Shown here: piece by piece, positions 53,467 to 63,721 of the stretch
Layout: each line of letters begins with the position of its first letter
Numbering within the stretch: position 1 is the first letter of the stretch
Assembly (NCBI GenBank): GCA_963751595.1
Contig: CAVVVC010000012.1
Location: 1-64,000 of the forward strand
Reading direction: 5' to 3'
DNA from: JAHEGP01 sp963751595
GTDB lineage: Bacteria > Pseudomonadota > Gammaproteobacteria > Pseudomonadales > JAHEGP01
DNA: 64,000 bases
Program-made: the position numbers and the translations under genes
Notes under the pieces: generated by a model
Told to the model about the DNA's origin: nothing
The model's input: the letters and a program-made list of their open reading frames with translations, nothing else
The model's database searches: none

Positions 53467-53814
53467 ATGACCCAGTATATAGTTAATGCCGAGGACACCG
53501 AGACCTCCAGTCAGTATGCCGGCATTCGTCAGGCAGAGCTCAGCGACGCGAACCTGGCAACCCGTGAGGGATTCGAGCTGACCGACCAGCACTGGCATGT
53601 GATCAGTTATCTGCGCGAGCAGTATCTGGAACATGGCCTGCCACGGTTTGCCAGAACGACTGCCCGCGCACTCAATAAGCAATATGCCGCGCAGGGCGGT
53701 AACAAGTATTTCTATAACCTGTTTCCCGATGGCCCGGTGACGCAAGGCAGTCGCCTTGCCAACCTGCGCACACCCGCCAATGCCACCGATGTTTCATTTG
53801 GTACAAGCTATTGA
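53467..53814 (+). CDS. DsrC/TusE-family protein lacking the conserved cysteines
   Basis: Protein of 115 residues with the DsrC/TusE fold pattern: TREGFELTDQHWHVISYLRE, YLEHGLPRFARTTARALNKQ, NKYFYNLFPDGPVTQGSRLA. Active DsrC/TusE carry a penultimate Cys (CxxxxxxxxxxC arm). This protein contains no Cys at all and ends in SFGTSY. It therefore cannot carry persulfide sulfur and resembles the regulatory DsrC-like forms. It precedes hflK-hflC. Confidence 0.8.
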   Translation: MTQYIVNAEDTETSSQYAGIRQAELSDANLATREGFELTDQHWHVISYLREQYLEHGLPRFARTTARALNKQYAAQGGNKYFYNLFPDGPVTQGSRLANLRTPANATDVSFGTSY

Positions 53815-53996
53815 AAAGCCTTCAGCCTCGGCCAATCAGGGACCAGATCGGCACTAGCGACCGGGTAATGCGTATACATAATAAACTCGACCGCCAGGCT
53901 ATAGAGCGGGCTGAAAGTGAAGGCATGATCGCAGCAGACGCTATAGCTGTCGTAGTACATAAAGGAAAGCTCTCTGATGTCATCACAGGACGGTAA
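53811..53996 (+). CDS. Small uncharacterised protein between dsrC-like and hflK
   Basis: Reading frame of 61 codons (TTG start) that overlaps the dsrC-like stop by four bases and the hflK start by 20 bases. The product contains a polar helix, QAIERAESEGMIAADAIAVV. No family is recognised; the tight packing is the main support. A shorter start at 53868 is possible. Confidence 0.3.
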   Translation: MKSLQPRPIRDQIGTSDRVMRIHNKLDRQAIERAESEGMIAADAIAVVVHKGKLSDVITGR

Positions 53997-55044
53997 TGGT
54001 AGCCAGGGCAATCCCTGGGGTGGTCGAGGGTCGCCTCCCGACCTTGGAGAGTTATTTCGGCAAGGCAAGGATCAGTTCGGGCAGATGCTGCCGGGCGGTA
54101 GTACGCGCGGCTTTCTGATTATTGCCCTGCTACTGCTGATTGGAGCGGGAACCTGGTCTGCTTATTACACGGTACCCAGTGATTCGGTGGCTGTCGTACA
54201 ACGTTTTGGGAAGTACCTCAAGGAGGTGCCGCCCGGCCTGCATTTTAAATTGCCATTGGGAATCGACAGGGCGACCATCGTTCCCGTCAAGCGCCAGTTG
54301 AAACAGGAATTCGGTTTCAACACCCCGGGCGCCACCGATCCGTACCAGAGTGCCCGCGGCGGAGAGCGGGAGACAAGGCTGGAAACGGAAATGGTGACGG
54401 GTGACCTCAACGCCGCATTGGTGGAATGGGTGGTTCAATATCGCATCTCGGATCCGGTTAAATACCTTTTCGAAGTGCGGGAACCGAGTGAGACGCTGCG
54501 CTACGTTTCGGAATCCGTCATGCGGGAAGTGGTCGGCGATCGCACTGTGGACGAAGTCATCACGATCGGTCGCCAGGAAATAGAAACCGAAGCCCTGGCC
54601 AAGATGCAGGTGCTGGCTTCCAAGTATGTGATGGGGATCAGCATCGACCAGGTGCAGTTGAAAAACATTAACCCGCCGCGACCGGTGCAGGAATCCTTCA
54701 ACGAGGTCAATCAGGCGCAGCAGGAGAAGGAGAAACTGATCAACGAAGCCCGGCGTGATTATAACAAGGTGATTCCGCTGGCCGAGGGCGAAAAGGATCA
54801 GCGCATCCGGGAGGCCGATGGTTACCGCTTGAAACGCATCAACGAGGCGGAGGGTGACGCGGCACGGTTCAATGCCCTACTGGCGGAATATCGCAAGGCC
54901 CCGGAGGTCACGCGTCGCCGTATCTACATCGAGACCCTGCAGGAGGTACTGCCGGGCATCCGTTCCAAAATTATCATCGATGAACAGGCGCGTAACATTC
55001 TGCCGTTGCTGAACCTCGATTTACATAAGGAGGCGAAGCCATGA
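53977..55044 (+). CDS. hflK: HflK, FtsH protease regulator subunit
   Basis: Protein of 355 residues. A Gly-rich cytoplasmic N-terminus (GNGSQGNPWGGRGSPPDL), one membrane helix (GFLIIALLLLIGAGTWSAYY) and an SPFH/band-7 domain (VPSDSVAVVQRFGKYLKEVP, then AEGEKDQRIREADGYRLKRI). HflK and HflC form a large membrane assembly that encloses and regulates the FtsH protease. AAAGGA precedes the start, and its stop overlaps the hflC start by four bases. Confidence 0.95.
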   Translation: MSSQDGNGSQGNPWGGRGSPPDLGELFRQGKDQFGQMLPGGSTRGFLIIALLLLIGAGTWSAYYTVPSDSVAVVQRFGKYLKEVPPGLHFKLPLGIDRATIVPVKRQLKQEFGFNTPGATDPYQSARGGERETRLETEMVTGDLNAALVEWVVQYRISDPVKYLFEVREPSETLRYVSESVMREVVGDRTVDEVITIGRQEIETEALAKMQVLASKYVMGISIDQVQLKNINPPRPVQESFNEVNQAQQEKEKLINEARRDYNKVIPLAEGEKDQRIREADGYRLKRINEAEGDAARFNALLAEYRKAPEVTRRRIYIETLQEVLPGIRSKIIIDEQARNILPLLNLDLHKEAKP

Positions 55045-56039
55045 AGGTTAGTCATATGGCGCTGCTGGCGGTTGCGATCGCCGGCGCCTACGTTGTATCG
55101 AGTTCGGTCTACACAGTGAGTGAAGTCGAGCAGGTGATTATTACCCAGTTCGGTAAGCCTGTCGGTGACCCCGTGACAACCGCCGGTTTGAAGATCAAGG
55201 TGCCGTTCATTCAGGAAATCAACCCGATCGACAGGCGGGTGCTGGAATGGGATGGCAATCCCTCGGACATGCCGACCAAGGACAAGCTGTATATCTCAGT
55301 CGACCTGTATGCCCGCTGGCGTATCACTGACCCCTTGCAATACTTCCTGCGCCTGCGGGATGAACGCAGCGCGCAGTCCCGGCTGGACGATATCCTCGGC
55401 AGCGAGACCCGTAATGCCGTGGCCAAGCACGAGCTGATCGAAATCATTCGCACCACCAGTGATCGCGTACCTTTGCGTGATGCTTTGCTGACGCAGGCGG
55501 AACCGGACATGGGCGCGCTGGTGCCCATCCAGAAGGGGCGTGTGCAGGTCGAGCGGGAGATCTTCGCCGCGGCTGCGGAAAAGGTGCAGGTATTCGGTAT
55601 TGAGCTGCTCGATATCCGTTTCAAACGCATCAACTACAACGAAAGCGTACGGCCGAAGATCTATGATCGGATGGTCAGTGAGCGGCGACAGATTGCCGAA
55701 CGCTTTCTCTCGGAAGGCAACGGTGAAGCGGCCAGAATCCGCGGTAACCGTGTGCGCGAATTGAACAGGATCCAGTCCGAGGCCTACCGGGAAGTCGAGG
55801 AGATCCGCGGTGTGGCGGATGCGAAAGCCACCGAGATCTATGCACGTGCCTATAACCAGAGTCCGGAATCGGTGGAATTCTATGAATTCACGCGCACCAT
55901 GCGGTCGTACAAGTCGATCATTGCGGCTAATACGACCTTGGTACTCTCTACCGATAGCGACCTGTTCAAGTTCCTGAAGGGGATGAGTCCAGCGAATGGC
56001 GTGGATATCCCGACCCAGGCGTTCGGTGTCAAAAAATGA
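55041..56039 (+). CDS. hflC: HflC, FtsH protease regulator subunit
   Basis: Protein of 332 residues: an N-terminal membrane helix (MALLAVAIAGAYVVSSSVYT), then the SPFH domain (VSEVEQVIITQFGKPVGDPV, DLYARWRITDPLQYF) and a C-terminal helical part (SVEFYEFTRTMRSYKSIIAA). It is translationally coupled to hflK and is the partner subunit of the HflKC complex. Confidence 0.95.
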   Translation: MKVSHMALLAVAIAGAYVVSSSVYTVSEVEQVIITQFGKPVGDPVTTAGLKIKVPFIQEINPIDRRVLEWDGNPSDMPTKDKLYISVDLYARWRITDPLQYFLRLRDERSAQSRLDDILGSETRNAVAKHELIEIIRTTSDRVPLRDALLTQAEPDMGALVPIQKGRVQVEREIFAAAAEKVQVFGIELLDIRFKRINYNESVRPKIYDRMVSERRQIAERFLSEGNGEAARIRGNRVRELNRIQSEAYREVEEIRGVADAKATEIYARAYNQSPESVEFYEFTRTMRSYKSIIAANTTLVLSTDSDLFKFLKGMSPANGVDIPTQAFGVKK

Positions 56040-56079
56040 CATCGGACTTGTCGACATACCACGAAACGAGGAGATCATA

Positions 56080-56265
56080 ATGAGTGAACAAGACAAAATG
56101 CTGATGGCCGAATACGGTATTACCAGCACGGTCAAGAAAGTGTATCAGTACAAGGATTACCGCTACGACAGGCTCTCCGATGCGCTTAATTATGCGCGGA
56201 CTGCTAACCGACTTAGTGGAGAAGATGTTAATCAGGAAACACCGGTCGCACCAGAGGCCTTGTAG
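56080..56265 (+). CDS. Small conserved-type protein downstream of hflC
   Basis: Protein of 61 residues starting MSEQDKMLMAEYGITSTVKK, with a basic/aromatic middle (VYQYKDYRYDRLSDALNYAR). GAGGAG precedes ATG 56080. No domain I can name. It lies 40 bases after hflC and may belong to the same transcript. Confidence 0.6.
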   Translation: MSEQDKMLMAEYGITSTVKKVYQYKDYRYDRLSDALNYARTANRLSGEDVNQETPVAPEAL

Positions 56266-56329
56266 TCAGCAAAGGTAATCAGCCGCCTACGGTTACAGGG
56301 CTGCACCCAATTATTCAGGATTAATTAGC

Positions 56330-56467
56330 ATGAGCAAAGGACAACACAGCAATAGAGAGATGAAGAAGAAACCGGCCATGACGCCACAAGAAAAGAAGGC
56401 GGCAAAGAAACTAAAGAAAGACCAGCAGGTTTCTACCGGGTTAATCCATACTGGCAGGCAGACTTAA
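56330..56467 (+). CDS. Small Lys-rich protein
   Basis: Reading frame of 45 codons (ATG 56330, AGGA at 56317) with product MSKGQHSNREMKKKPAMTPQ and a very basic middle (EKKAAKKLKKDQQ). This composition is seen in many small ribosome- or nucleic-acid-associated proteins, but no function can be claimed. Its TAA also ends the open frame upstream of the glucan synthase. Confidence 0.5.
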   Translation: MSKGQHSNREMKKKPAMTPQEKKAAKKLKKDQQVSTGLIHTGRQT

Positions 56468-56533
56468 ATCATCAAAGCGTTTTTATCAGGTGCGCACACT
56501 CGCAAGACGCTGAGCAACGATGACGATACCCGG

Positions 56534-59500
56534 TTGTTGCGCGCCGCGTTGTTCAGTATCGAGCAACTGAATCGTCACGCAGTAAAGCTGGCTGGCCAGC
56601 ATAAAATCGATACGCGTCCTGGGCCGGACAGGTTGTTACCGCGACTGGCGGATAATGAGCATGTCCTGTTGGCGGTTTATGGTGTGGTGGCAGCCGCAGC
56701 TATACCAGATCAACGGATCGTACCGGCAGAGGCCTGGTTGCTCGATAATTTTTATCTCATCGAGCAGCAGATTAGTCTGGCGCGTCGGCATCTGCCGCGC
56801 GGGTACAGCCGGCAGTTACCGCGACTCGCGGAGGGTCTGTCTGCCGGATTCCCCCGCATCTATGACCTGGCCCTGACGTTGATTTCTCACATGGATGGCC
56901 GTGTCGACAGCGACAACACTACCCAGATCATCGCTGCCTATCAGAGTGCTGAACCGTTAACGCTGGGTGAGCTGTGGGCATTTCCGATCATGCTGCAGTT
57001 GGCGTTGCTGGATAATCTGCGTCGCGTAGCCTTGCGTGTCGCGCGTCGGCGCGAGGAGCGCGAAGCCGCCATTGTCTGGGCAGACCGCATGCTGAAAACG
57101 GCTGAAGATGAGCCAAAACAGCTTATCCAGCGGCTGGCCGAGTTTGCCAATGCTGATGTGCCACTGACCGCATCCTTTGTGGAAGAATTTTACGCCAGAC
57201 TCCAGGCTCAGGGGCCAGCGATGGCGTTCGTTCAAACCTGGCTTGAGCAAAAACTTCTCGAACAGGGGGCGTCCCCAACTCAACTGTCGTCGGCGGCTGC
57301 CCGAACAGCCGCAACCAATCAGATATCGATTGCCAATAGTATCAGTAGCCTGCGTTTTATCGGCACAGTGGACTGGCGTGATTTCGTCGAGTCGCTCAGT
57401 GTCGTCGAACAGACGCTACGAAAAGACCCCGCGACAATGCATGCCGGACAGAACTTCGCCACCCGCGATCGTTACCGGCATGTCATTGAAGATGTGTCCA
57501 GGCGCTGTGAGAGCCGTGAGTTGGATGTTGCGCGCGAAGCCATTGCGCTTGCACAGGAAGCGGCAGAGTGTGTGGGTACCAATGATCGCAGCGCGCATGT
57601 CGGCTACTATCTGGTCGACCAGGGTCGACCGCGTCTGGAGCAAGCGGTCGACTGCCGTTTGTCGTGGAAGACGCGAGCAAGCCGGGCGCTCGGTAATCTC
57701 CGCCTGCCTCTTTACCTCAGCCCCATCCTGTTGCTTACCGCGCTGGCGACCAGTGTGGTGCTCTCTTCTTTCAGCGGCATCGCACTGGGTGACTGGCGCT
57801 ACTGGTATTTTGCCATTTCCGGCCTCATCGGCGCCTCGGCGTTGGCGGTGCCACTGGTAAACCTAATGGTTACCTCCATGCTGCCACCGCGCGCCTTACC
57901 TCGCCTGGATTTTTCCAAAGGGATTCCAGATATCCATCGCACGATGGTGGTTGTGCCGACACTGCTGAGCAAGCCGCAAGAGGTTGATGATCTGCTCGAA
58001 GCCATGGAGATCCGTTATCTCGGCAATCGCGATCCCAATCTCTTTTTTGCATTGCTGACCGATTTCCGTGACGCGTCTGAGTGTACCCAACCCGGTGACG
58101 ATGCCGTGCTTGCCTATGCGCGCACAGCACTGCAAAGGCTCAATGAAACCTACAGCGAAGACCGTCCGTGCATCTTCTATTTGTTTCACCGGCCTCGACA
58201 GTGGAATGCCTATGAACAGCTGTGGATGGGATATGAGCGTAAGCGCGGCAAGCTGGAACAGTTCAATGCCTTGCTGCGCGGCGGAGCGCAAACGGCATTT
58301 TCGGATATTGTCGGCGATGTCTTCATCCTGGGTTCGATCCAGTACGTCATCACGCTGGACACCGACACACAACTGCCTCGGGATGCGGCACGTACATTGA
58401 TCGGTAACATGGCGCATCCGCTGAACCGGCCGATCTACGATGCCAACAGGAAACGTATTGTAAAAGGCTACGCGATCCTGCAACCACGCGCCTCGATCAG
58501 TCTGACCAGTTCAGCCCGGTCGCGGTTTTCGAAATTGTTCGCGGGCGAGTCGGGCATTGATCCTTACACGCGAGAAGTATCAGATGTCTATCAGGATATC
58601 TTCGGCGAAGGGTCATTTGTCGGCAAGGGCATTTACGATGTGGACGCCTTTCGTCAGGCCGTTGATGGAAGATTTCCGGGTAATCTCATTCTCAGTCATG
58701 ATCTGTTGGAAAGCGGCTATGCGCGATCGGCGCTGATAACCGATGTCGATCTCATTGAAGAACACCCAGACAGCTACGCCGTCGATATCAGTCGGCGACA
58801 TCGCTGGATACGTGGTGATTGGCAACTGGCCGGCTGGCTATTGCCGACAGTACCTGGACCGGATCAATCAGAAGATTCGAAGGCCAGGCGCCAGGCGAAT
58901 CCGCTCTCGGCCTTGTCGAGGTGGAAGCTTTTTGACAATCTTCGCCGCAGCCTGGTATCACCGGCACTGTTTGCCCTGCTGATCGGTGGTTGGCTGTTTG
59001 GCCCGGGGCCGGTGTGGTTCTGGAGCCTGCTGGTGGTGATGATGGTGTTTCTGGCCCCTATACTGTCCATCTTGACCGCGTTTATCCGTAAGCCAGATGA
59101 ACGCGCCTGGCTGGTGCATCTGGCACAGACCGGCAGATCGGCGGACCGCCCGATGGCACACGCCTTTCTAACCTTGATTTTCCTTCCCTACGATACACTG
59201 ATTTGCCTGGATGCGATCCTGCGTTCGGGTGTGCGTATGCTGTTCACCCGACGCGGATTATTGCTCTGGCATACGAATGCGTACGCACGCCGTAACGCAC
59301 GGCGCACACTGACTGATTATTATTCGGAGATGTGGATCGCGCCGGTTGTGGTGCTGGTGCCGGCTTTCACATTGAGTGGCGCGGAGTTGCTTTTGAGTGC
59401 CCCGGTAATGTTGCTCTGGTTGCTATCCCCCGCGATTGCCTGGTGGATCAGCCTGCCGCGGGTCTCCCCTGTACCCGATTTGAGCGTTGAACAACGCTCA

Positions 59501-62500
59501 TTCCTGAGGCTATCGGCCCGGCGGACATGGCGCTTTTTCGCAGATTTCGTAGGTCCGGAGGAGAACTGGCTGCCGCCCGATAACTTCCAGGAATATCCGG
59601 CGCTCGTTATCGCGTCACGTACCTCGCCCACCAATATTGGCATGTCGCTGCTGGCGGATCTGTCGGCCTACGATTTCGGTTATATCTGTACCGGAGAATT
59701 CCTGCGGCGCGCCGGAAACACGCTGGCCACGATGGAAAAGCTGGAACGCTACCGCAGCCATTTCTATAACTGGTACGACACACGCACCCTGAAACCGCTT
59801 CATCCGCAATACGTCTCTTCGGTCGACAGTGGAAATCTGGCGGGCTGCCTTCTCACCTTGCAGGCGGGACTGGCCGAGTTGAAAGATCAGCCGGTGCTGC
59901 CTGCAAACGTATTTCAGGGATTACTGGATACCCTGCAGGTGCTGGTGGAGCAGCTTCCGCCATCATCAACGGCTGATCTGGCCAGGAAGATAAAGCTATT
60001 AGAGGACACACTCACGCCGAATGATCCGCCACGGACACTGGCCGATGCCGATCGCTTGCTCAATGAGATTCAGCGTATCGGGGGTGGGCTGGTTACATGG
60101 CTGCCAGCAGATATTGATATTGACGGCGAACTCTATTACTGGGCGCAGGCATTCGATAAACAATTCCGTGCGCTTCGCGGTGACCTTGCTTACCTGGCAC
60201 CCGAGCTGGAACAGTTCAGCACCATACCCACGCTGGCCGAGTTGGCCACGAAAGGTTCAGCTTATAAGGACGCAGTGGCGCGGCTCAGAACCATCGACGA
60301 TTTGGCGGGGCGTTGCCGTGAACTGGCAGTGATGGATTTCGAATTTCTCTACGACACAACCAGTGGTTTGCTGAGTATCGGTTATGACGTGAGTGAACGC
60401 CGCCGCGACCCGGCCTGCTATGACCTTCTGGCGTCGGAAGCGCGGCTGGCCAGTTTCCTGCTTATCGCACAGGGCCAGCTCCCGCAGAAACATTGGTTTG
60501 CACTTGGCCGCCTGCTGACCAGCCATGGCGGTGATGTCAGCCTGATCTCGTGGAGCGGCTCGATGTTCGAGTACCTGATGCCGCAGCTGATCATGCCGAG
60601 TTACCACCACACCCTGCTGGACGAGACCTGCAAGGCCGCTGTGTCTCGCCAGATCGAATATGGCCGACAACGTGGTGTGCCCTGGGGGATTTCAGAGTCC
60701 TGCTACAACGCCACCGATATGAACCAGGTCTATCAATACCGGGCCTTCGGCGTACCTGGGCTGGGCCTCAAGCGCGGCTTGGGAGAGGACCTGGTGATCG
60801 CGCCTTACGCCAGCGCACTGGCGCTGATGGTGATGCCGCTGGAGGCCTGCCGTAACCTGCAGACCCTGGCCGCCAATGGTTTTCTGGGTGCCTATGGCTT
60901 CTATGAGGCGATCGATTACACGCCTTCTCGTGTGCTGCGGGGCAAGAGCCACGCCATCGTGCGTGCCTTCATGGCGCATCATCAAGGTATGAGTCTGCTG
61001 GCCCTTGAGCATCTGTTGCTTGACCGGCCCATGCAGCGCCGCTTCCTGTCTGATCCGCTGATACGGGCCACGGAGCTGTTGCTGCAAGAGCGTGTGCCGA
61101 AGAAGGGCGAAACCTTGCATCCGCATGCGGCGGAAGTGAATGCTGCCGCCCGCCCGCCTGCGGCAGATACGGGCTCCATCATGCGCGTGTTTAGCGACCC
61201 GAATACGCCAGCACCGGAAGTTCATCTGCTGTCCAACGGCAGCTACCATCTGATGACGACCCATGCGGGTGGCGGCTACAGCCGCTGGCGTGACCTGGCT
61301 GTCACTCGTTGGCGCGAAGATGTCACTGGCGATGGCTGGGGCACCTTTATCTACCTGCGTGATCGTGATACGGGGACGTTTTGGTCAAGCGCGTATCAGC
61401 CGACACTGCGCCGGGCCGATCACTACGAGGCGATTTTCGTGCAGGCGCGGGCTGAATACCGGCGTCGCGATGAGGCCATCGAAGCGCATACCGAGATCAG
61501 TGTTTCGCCTGAAGACGACGTTGAGATCCGCCGTGTCACGCTCACCAACCTGTCGTCCCGCACTCGTCATATCGAGGTGACAAGTTACGCTGAAGTTGTT
61601 TTGGCCGCGTTGAATGCCGACCTGGCCCATCGCTCTTTTAGCAATCTGTTCGTGCAGACTGAAATTCTGCCGGAGCGGCAGGCGATCCTCTGCACGCGCC
61701 GCCCACGCACGCCAGGTGAGCAGGTGCCGTGGATGTTTCACCTGTTGGCAGCACCCGGCGCCGTGTCCGACGAACCCTCATATGAAACGGACCGCGCCAA
61801 ATTCATCGGCCGGGGCCGAACGGTAGTCAACCCGGCGGTTATGGATGGCAGAAAGGCCTCGTCGACTTCGCCGATGGGGTTGTCGAACACGGATGGTTCG
61901 GTGCTCGATCCTATCGTGGCGATCCGCAGCACCATCAGCTTGCCAGCCGATGCATCGGCGACTGTGCAGATCATCTCCGGTGTCGCGGACACGCGTGAGG
62001 CCGCATTGGCCTTGCTTGACAAGTATTGTGACCGGCACTTCGTTGAACGAGCCTTTGAAATGGCATGGTTTCAAAGTCAGGAGGTACTGCGTCATCTCAA
62101 CGCAAGTGAAGCCGATACACAGCTCTATGGCCGCCTGGCCTCCTCTCTTGTCTATGCTAATGCCTTGCGTCGTGCAGCCCCCAGCGTGATTGTCCGCAAT
62201 CAGCTTGGCCAGTCCGGGCTTTGGCGCTTTGGCGTCTCGGGTGATCTGCCCATCGTCCTGTTTCGCATCGGCGATCTCAACCGCATCGACCTGGTCAAAC
62301 AGGTGCTGCAGGCCCATGCCTATTGGCGGATGAAGGGTCTGGCAGTGGACCTGGTCATCTTGAACGAGGATTTCTCGGGCTATCGGGCGGTTCTGCAGGA
62401 TCAGATTCTGGGGCTGATCAACGCCGGTCCTGAAGCACATATTATCGACAGACCGGGTGGGGTGTTCGTGCGGCGCGCCGAAGAGCTTTCGGAGGAGGAC

Positions 62501-63721
62501 CGGGTCCTGTTCCAGACGGTTGCCCGCGTCCTGTTCACCGATAGCGCCGAGACCCTGCTTGAGCAGGTGGAACGCCCCACCGTGGCAGAGCGCTTACCGA
62601 AGCGTCTGGTCCCGGTGTTGCAACCGGAAGCTGAGCCGGGCCAACCTCTGGCGGAACGGGAACGCATCTTCTGCAACGGCCTGGGGGGGTTCACGCCTGA
62701 CGGACACGAATACGTCATTACCCTTGAACCGGGGCATAGCACGCCAGCACCCTGGGTCAATGTCATCGCCAGTCCGTACATAGGTACCATCGTCAGCGAG
62801 AGCGGCAGCGCCTATACCTGGGTGGAAAACGCCCACGAGTTCCGTCTGACCACCTGGCACAATGATCCGCTTAGTGACAGCAGCGGCGAGGCGATTTATA
62901 TACGTGACGAGGAGACAGGCACATTCTGGTCGCCGACACCCTTGCCTGGCCCTATGGACCCGCAGGGCCAATCCGGCTATGTATGCCGGCACGGCTTCGG
63001 CTACAGCGTGTTTGAGCACTACCAGGCCGGCATCTCCTCGGAGCTTTACACCTATGTCGCCATGGACGCGCCGGTGAAGTTTGTGGTGGTAAAACTGGGC
63101 AATCATTCGGGCCGCCCGCGTCGACTGTCACTGACCGGCTATTGGGAGCTGGTGCTCGGCGAGTGGCGCCACGCCAATCTGATGCACATTATTACCGAGG
63201 CGGATCCGCACAGCGGGGCGCTGTTTGCACGCAATGCCTACGGGCGCGAATGCGCCGATCGTGTGGTCTTTGCACAAGTCAGTGAACCAGAGCGATCGGT
63301 CACCGGAAACCGCACGGAATTCATTGGTCGTAACGGTTCATTGGGCAATCCGGCGGCACTGGGTCGCGAGCGATTGTCTGGCCGTACAGGTGCCGGTCTC
63401 GATCCCTGTGCCGCGATGCAGATCCAGATCGAACTGGCTGATGGACAAGAGCATGAGATTGTATTTACTTTTGGCGCGGCAAAACATGCTGACGAAGCGC
63501 ACTATTTTATCGAGCGCTTCAGCGGCCCGGCCGGCGCCCGCCAGGCATTGGAGACCGTATGGGGATACTGGAACCACACCCTGGGCGCGGTGCGCGTAGA
63601 AACGCCGGATCCCACCTTAAACATACTGACCAATGGCTGGCTGATCTACCAGACGACTCTCCTCCCGGCTCTGGGGTCGCAGTGGCTATTATCAGTCCGG
63701 TGGCGCCTACGGTTTCCGTGA
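56534..63721 (+). CDS. Cyclic beta-1,2-glucan synthase (NdvB/ChvB-type), frameshifted near the end of the window
   Basis: Giant multi-domain inner-membrane enzyme, 2395 codons before a premature stop. An N-terminal soluble region runs to about residue 390, followed by membrane helices (390-445). A GT84 glycosyltransferase domain follows (MVVVPTLLSKPQEVDDLLEA; TLDTDTQLPRDAA; RRHRWIRGDWQL near 754), then further helices to about 970. Next are a glycoamylase-like domain (HFYNWYDTRTLKPLHPQYVS; GVPWGISESCYNATD; RAFMAHHQGMSLL) and GH94-type domains from about 1555. Relatives make and cyclise beta-1,2-glucans for osmotic adaptation. The TTG at 56534 is the only usual start near; the frame is open back to 56468. 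At about 63656 an extra base shifts the frame. Confidence 0.85.
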   Translation: MLRAALFSIEQLNRHAVKLAGQHKIDTRPGPDRLLPRLADNEHVLLAVYGVVAAAAIPDQRIVPAEAWLLDNFYLIEQQISLARRHLPRGYSRQLPRLAEGLSAGFPRIYDLALTLISHMDGRVDSDNTTQIIAAYQSAEPLTLGELWAFPIMLQLALLDNLRRVALRVARRREEREAAIVWADRMLKTAEDEPKQLIQRLAEFANADVPLTASFVEEFYARLQAQGPAMAFVQTWLEQKLLEQGASPTQLSSAAARTAATNQISIANSISSLRFIGTVDWRDFVESLSVVEQTLRKDPATMHAGQNFATRDRYRHVIEDVSRRCESRELDVAREAIALAQEAAECVGTNDRSAHVGYYLVDQGRPRLEQAVDCRLSWKTRASRALGNLRLPLYLSPILLLTALATSVVLSSFSGIALGDWRYWYFAISGLIGASALAVPLVNLMVTSMLPPRALPRLDFSKGIPDIHRTMVVVPTLLSKPQEVDDLLEAMEIRYLGNRDPNLFFALLTDFRDASECTQPGDDAVLAYARTALQRLNETYSEDRPCIFYLFHRPRQWNAYEQLWMGYERKRGKLEQFNALLRGGAQTAFSDIVGDVFILGSIQYVITLDTDTQLPRDAARTLIGNMAHPLNRPIYDANRKRIVKGYAILQPRASISLTSSARSRFSKLFAGESGIDPYTREVSDVYQDIFGEGSFVGKGIYDVDAFRQAVDGRFPGNLILSHDLLESGYARSALITDVDLIEEHPDSYAVDISRRHRWIRGDWQLAGWLLPTVPGPDQSEDSKARRQANPLSALSRWKLFDNLRRSLVSPALFALLIGGWLFGPGPVWFWSLLVVMMVFLAPILSILTAFIRKPDERAWLVHLAQTGRSADRPMAHAFLTLIFLPYDTLICLDAILRSGVRMLFTRRGLLLWHTNAYARRNARRTLTDYYSEMWIAPVVVLVPAFTLSGAELLLSAPVMLLWLLSPAIAWWISLPRVSPVPDLSVEQRSFLRLSARRTWRFFADFVGPEENWLPPDNFQEYPALVIASRTSPTNIGMSLLADLSAYDFGYICTGEFLRRAGNTLATMEKLERYRSHFYNWYDTRTLKPLHPQYVSSVDSGNLAGCLLTLQAGLAELKDQPVLPANVFQGLLDTLQVLVEQLPPSSTADLARKIKLLEDTLTPNDPPRTLADADRLLNEIQRIGGGLVTWLPADIDIDGELYYWAQAFDKQFRALRGDLAYLAPELEQFSTIPTLAELATKGSAYKDAVARLRTIDDLAGRCRELAVMDFEFLYDTTSGLLSIGYDVSERRRDPACYDLLASEARLASFLLIAQGQLPQKHWFALGRLLTSHGGDVSLISWSGSMFEYLMPQLIMPSYHHTLLDETCKAAVSRQIEYGRQRGVPWGISESCYNATDMNQVYQYRAFGVPGLGLKRGLGEDLVIAPYASALALMVMPLEACRNLQTLAANGFLGAYGFYEAIDYTPSRVLRGKSHAIVRAFMAHHQGMSLLALEHLLLDRPMQRRFLSDPLIRATELLLQERVPKKGETLHPHAAEVNAAARPPAADTGSIMRVFSDPNTPAPEVHLLSNGSYHLMTTHAGGGYSRWRDLAVTRWREDVTGDGWGTFIYLRDRDTGTFWSSAYQPTLRRADHYEAIFVQARAEYRRRDEAIEAHTEISVSPEDDVEIRRVTLTNLSSRTRHIEVTSYAEVVLAALNADLAHRSFSNLFVQTEILPERQAILCTRRPRTPGEQVPWMFHLLAAPGAVSDEPSYETDRAKFIGRGRTVVNPAVMDGRKASSTSPMGLSNTDGSVLDPIVAIRSTISLPADASATVQIISGVADTREAALALLDKYCDRHFVERAFEMAWFQSQEVLRHLNASEADTQLYGRLASSLVYANALRRAAPSVIVRNQLGQSGLWRFGVSGDLPIVLFRIGDLNRIDLVKQVLQAHAYWRMKGLAVDLVILNEDFSGYRAVLQDQILGLINAGPEAHIIDRPGGVFVRRAEELSEEDRVLFQTVARVLFTDSAETLLEQVERPTVAERLPKRLVPVLQPEAEPGQPLAERERIFCNGLGGFTPDGHEYVITLEPGHSTPAPWVNVIASPYIGTIVSESGSAYTWVENAHEFRLTTWHNDPLSDSSGEAIYIRDEETGTFWSPTPLPGPMDPQGQSGYVCRHGFGYSVFEHYQAGISSELYTYVAMDAPVKFVVVKLGNHSGRPRRLSLTGYWELVLGEWRHANLMHIITEADPHSGALFARNAYGRECADRVVFAQVSEPERSVTGNRTEFIGRNGSLGNPAALGRERLSGRTGAGLDPCAAMQIQIELADGQEHEIVFTFGAAKHADEAHYFIERFSGPAGARQALETVWGYWNHTLGAVRVETPDPTLNILTNGWLIYQTTLLPALGSQWLLSVRWRLRFP

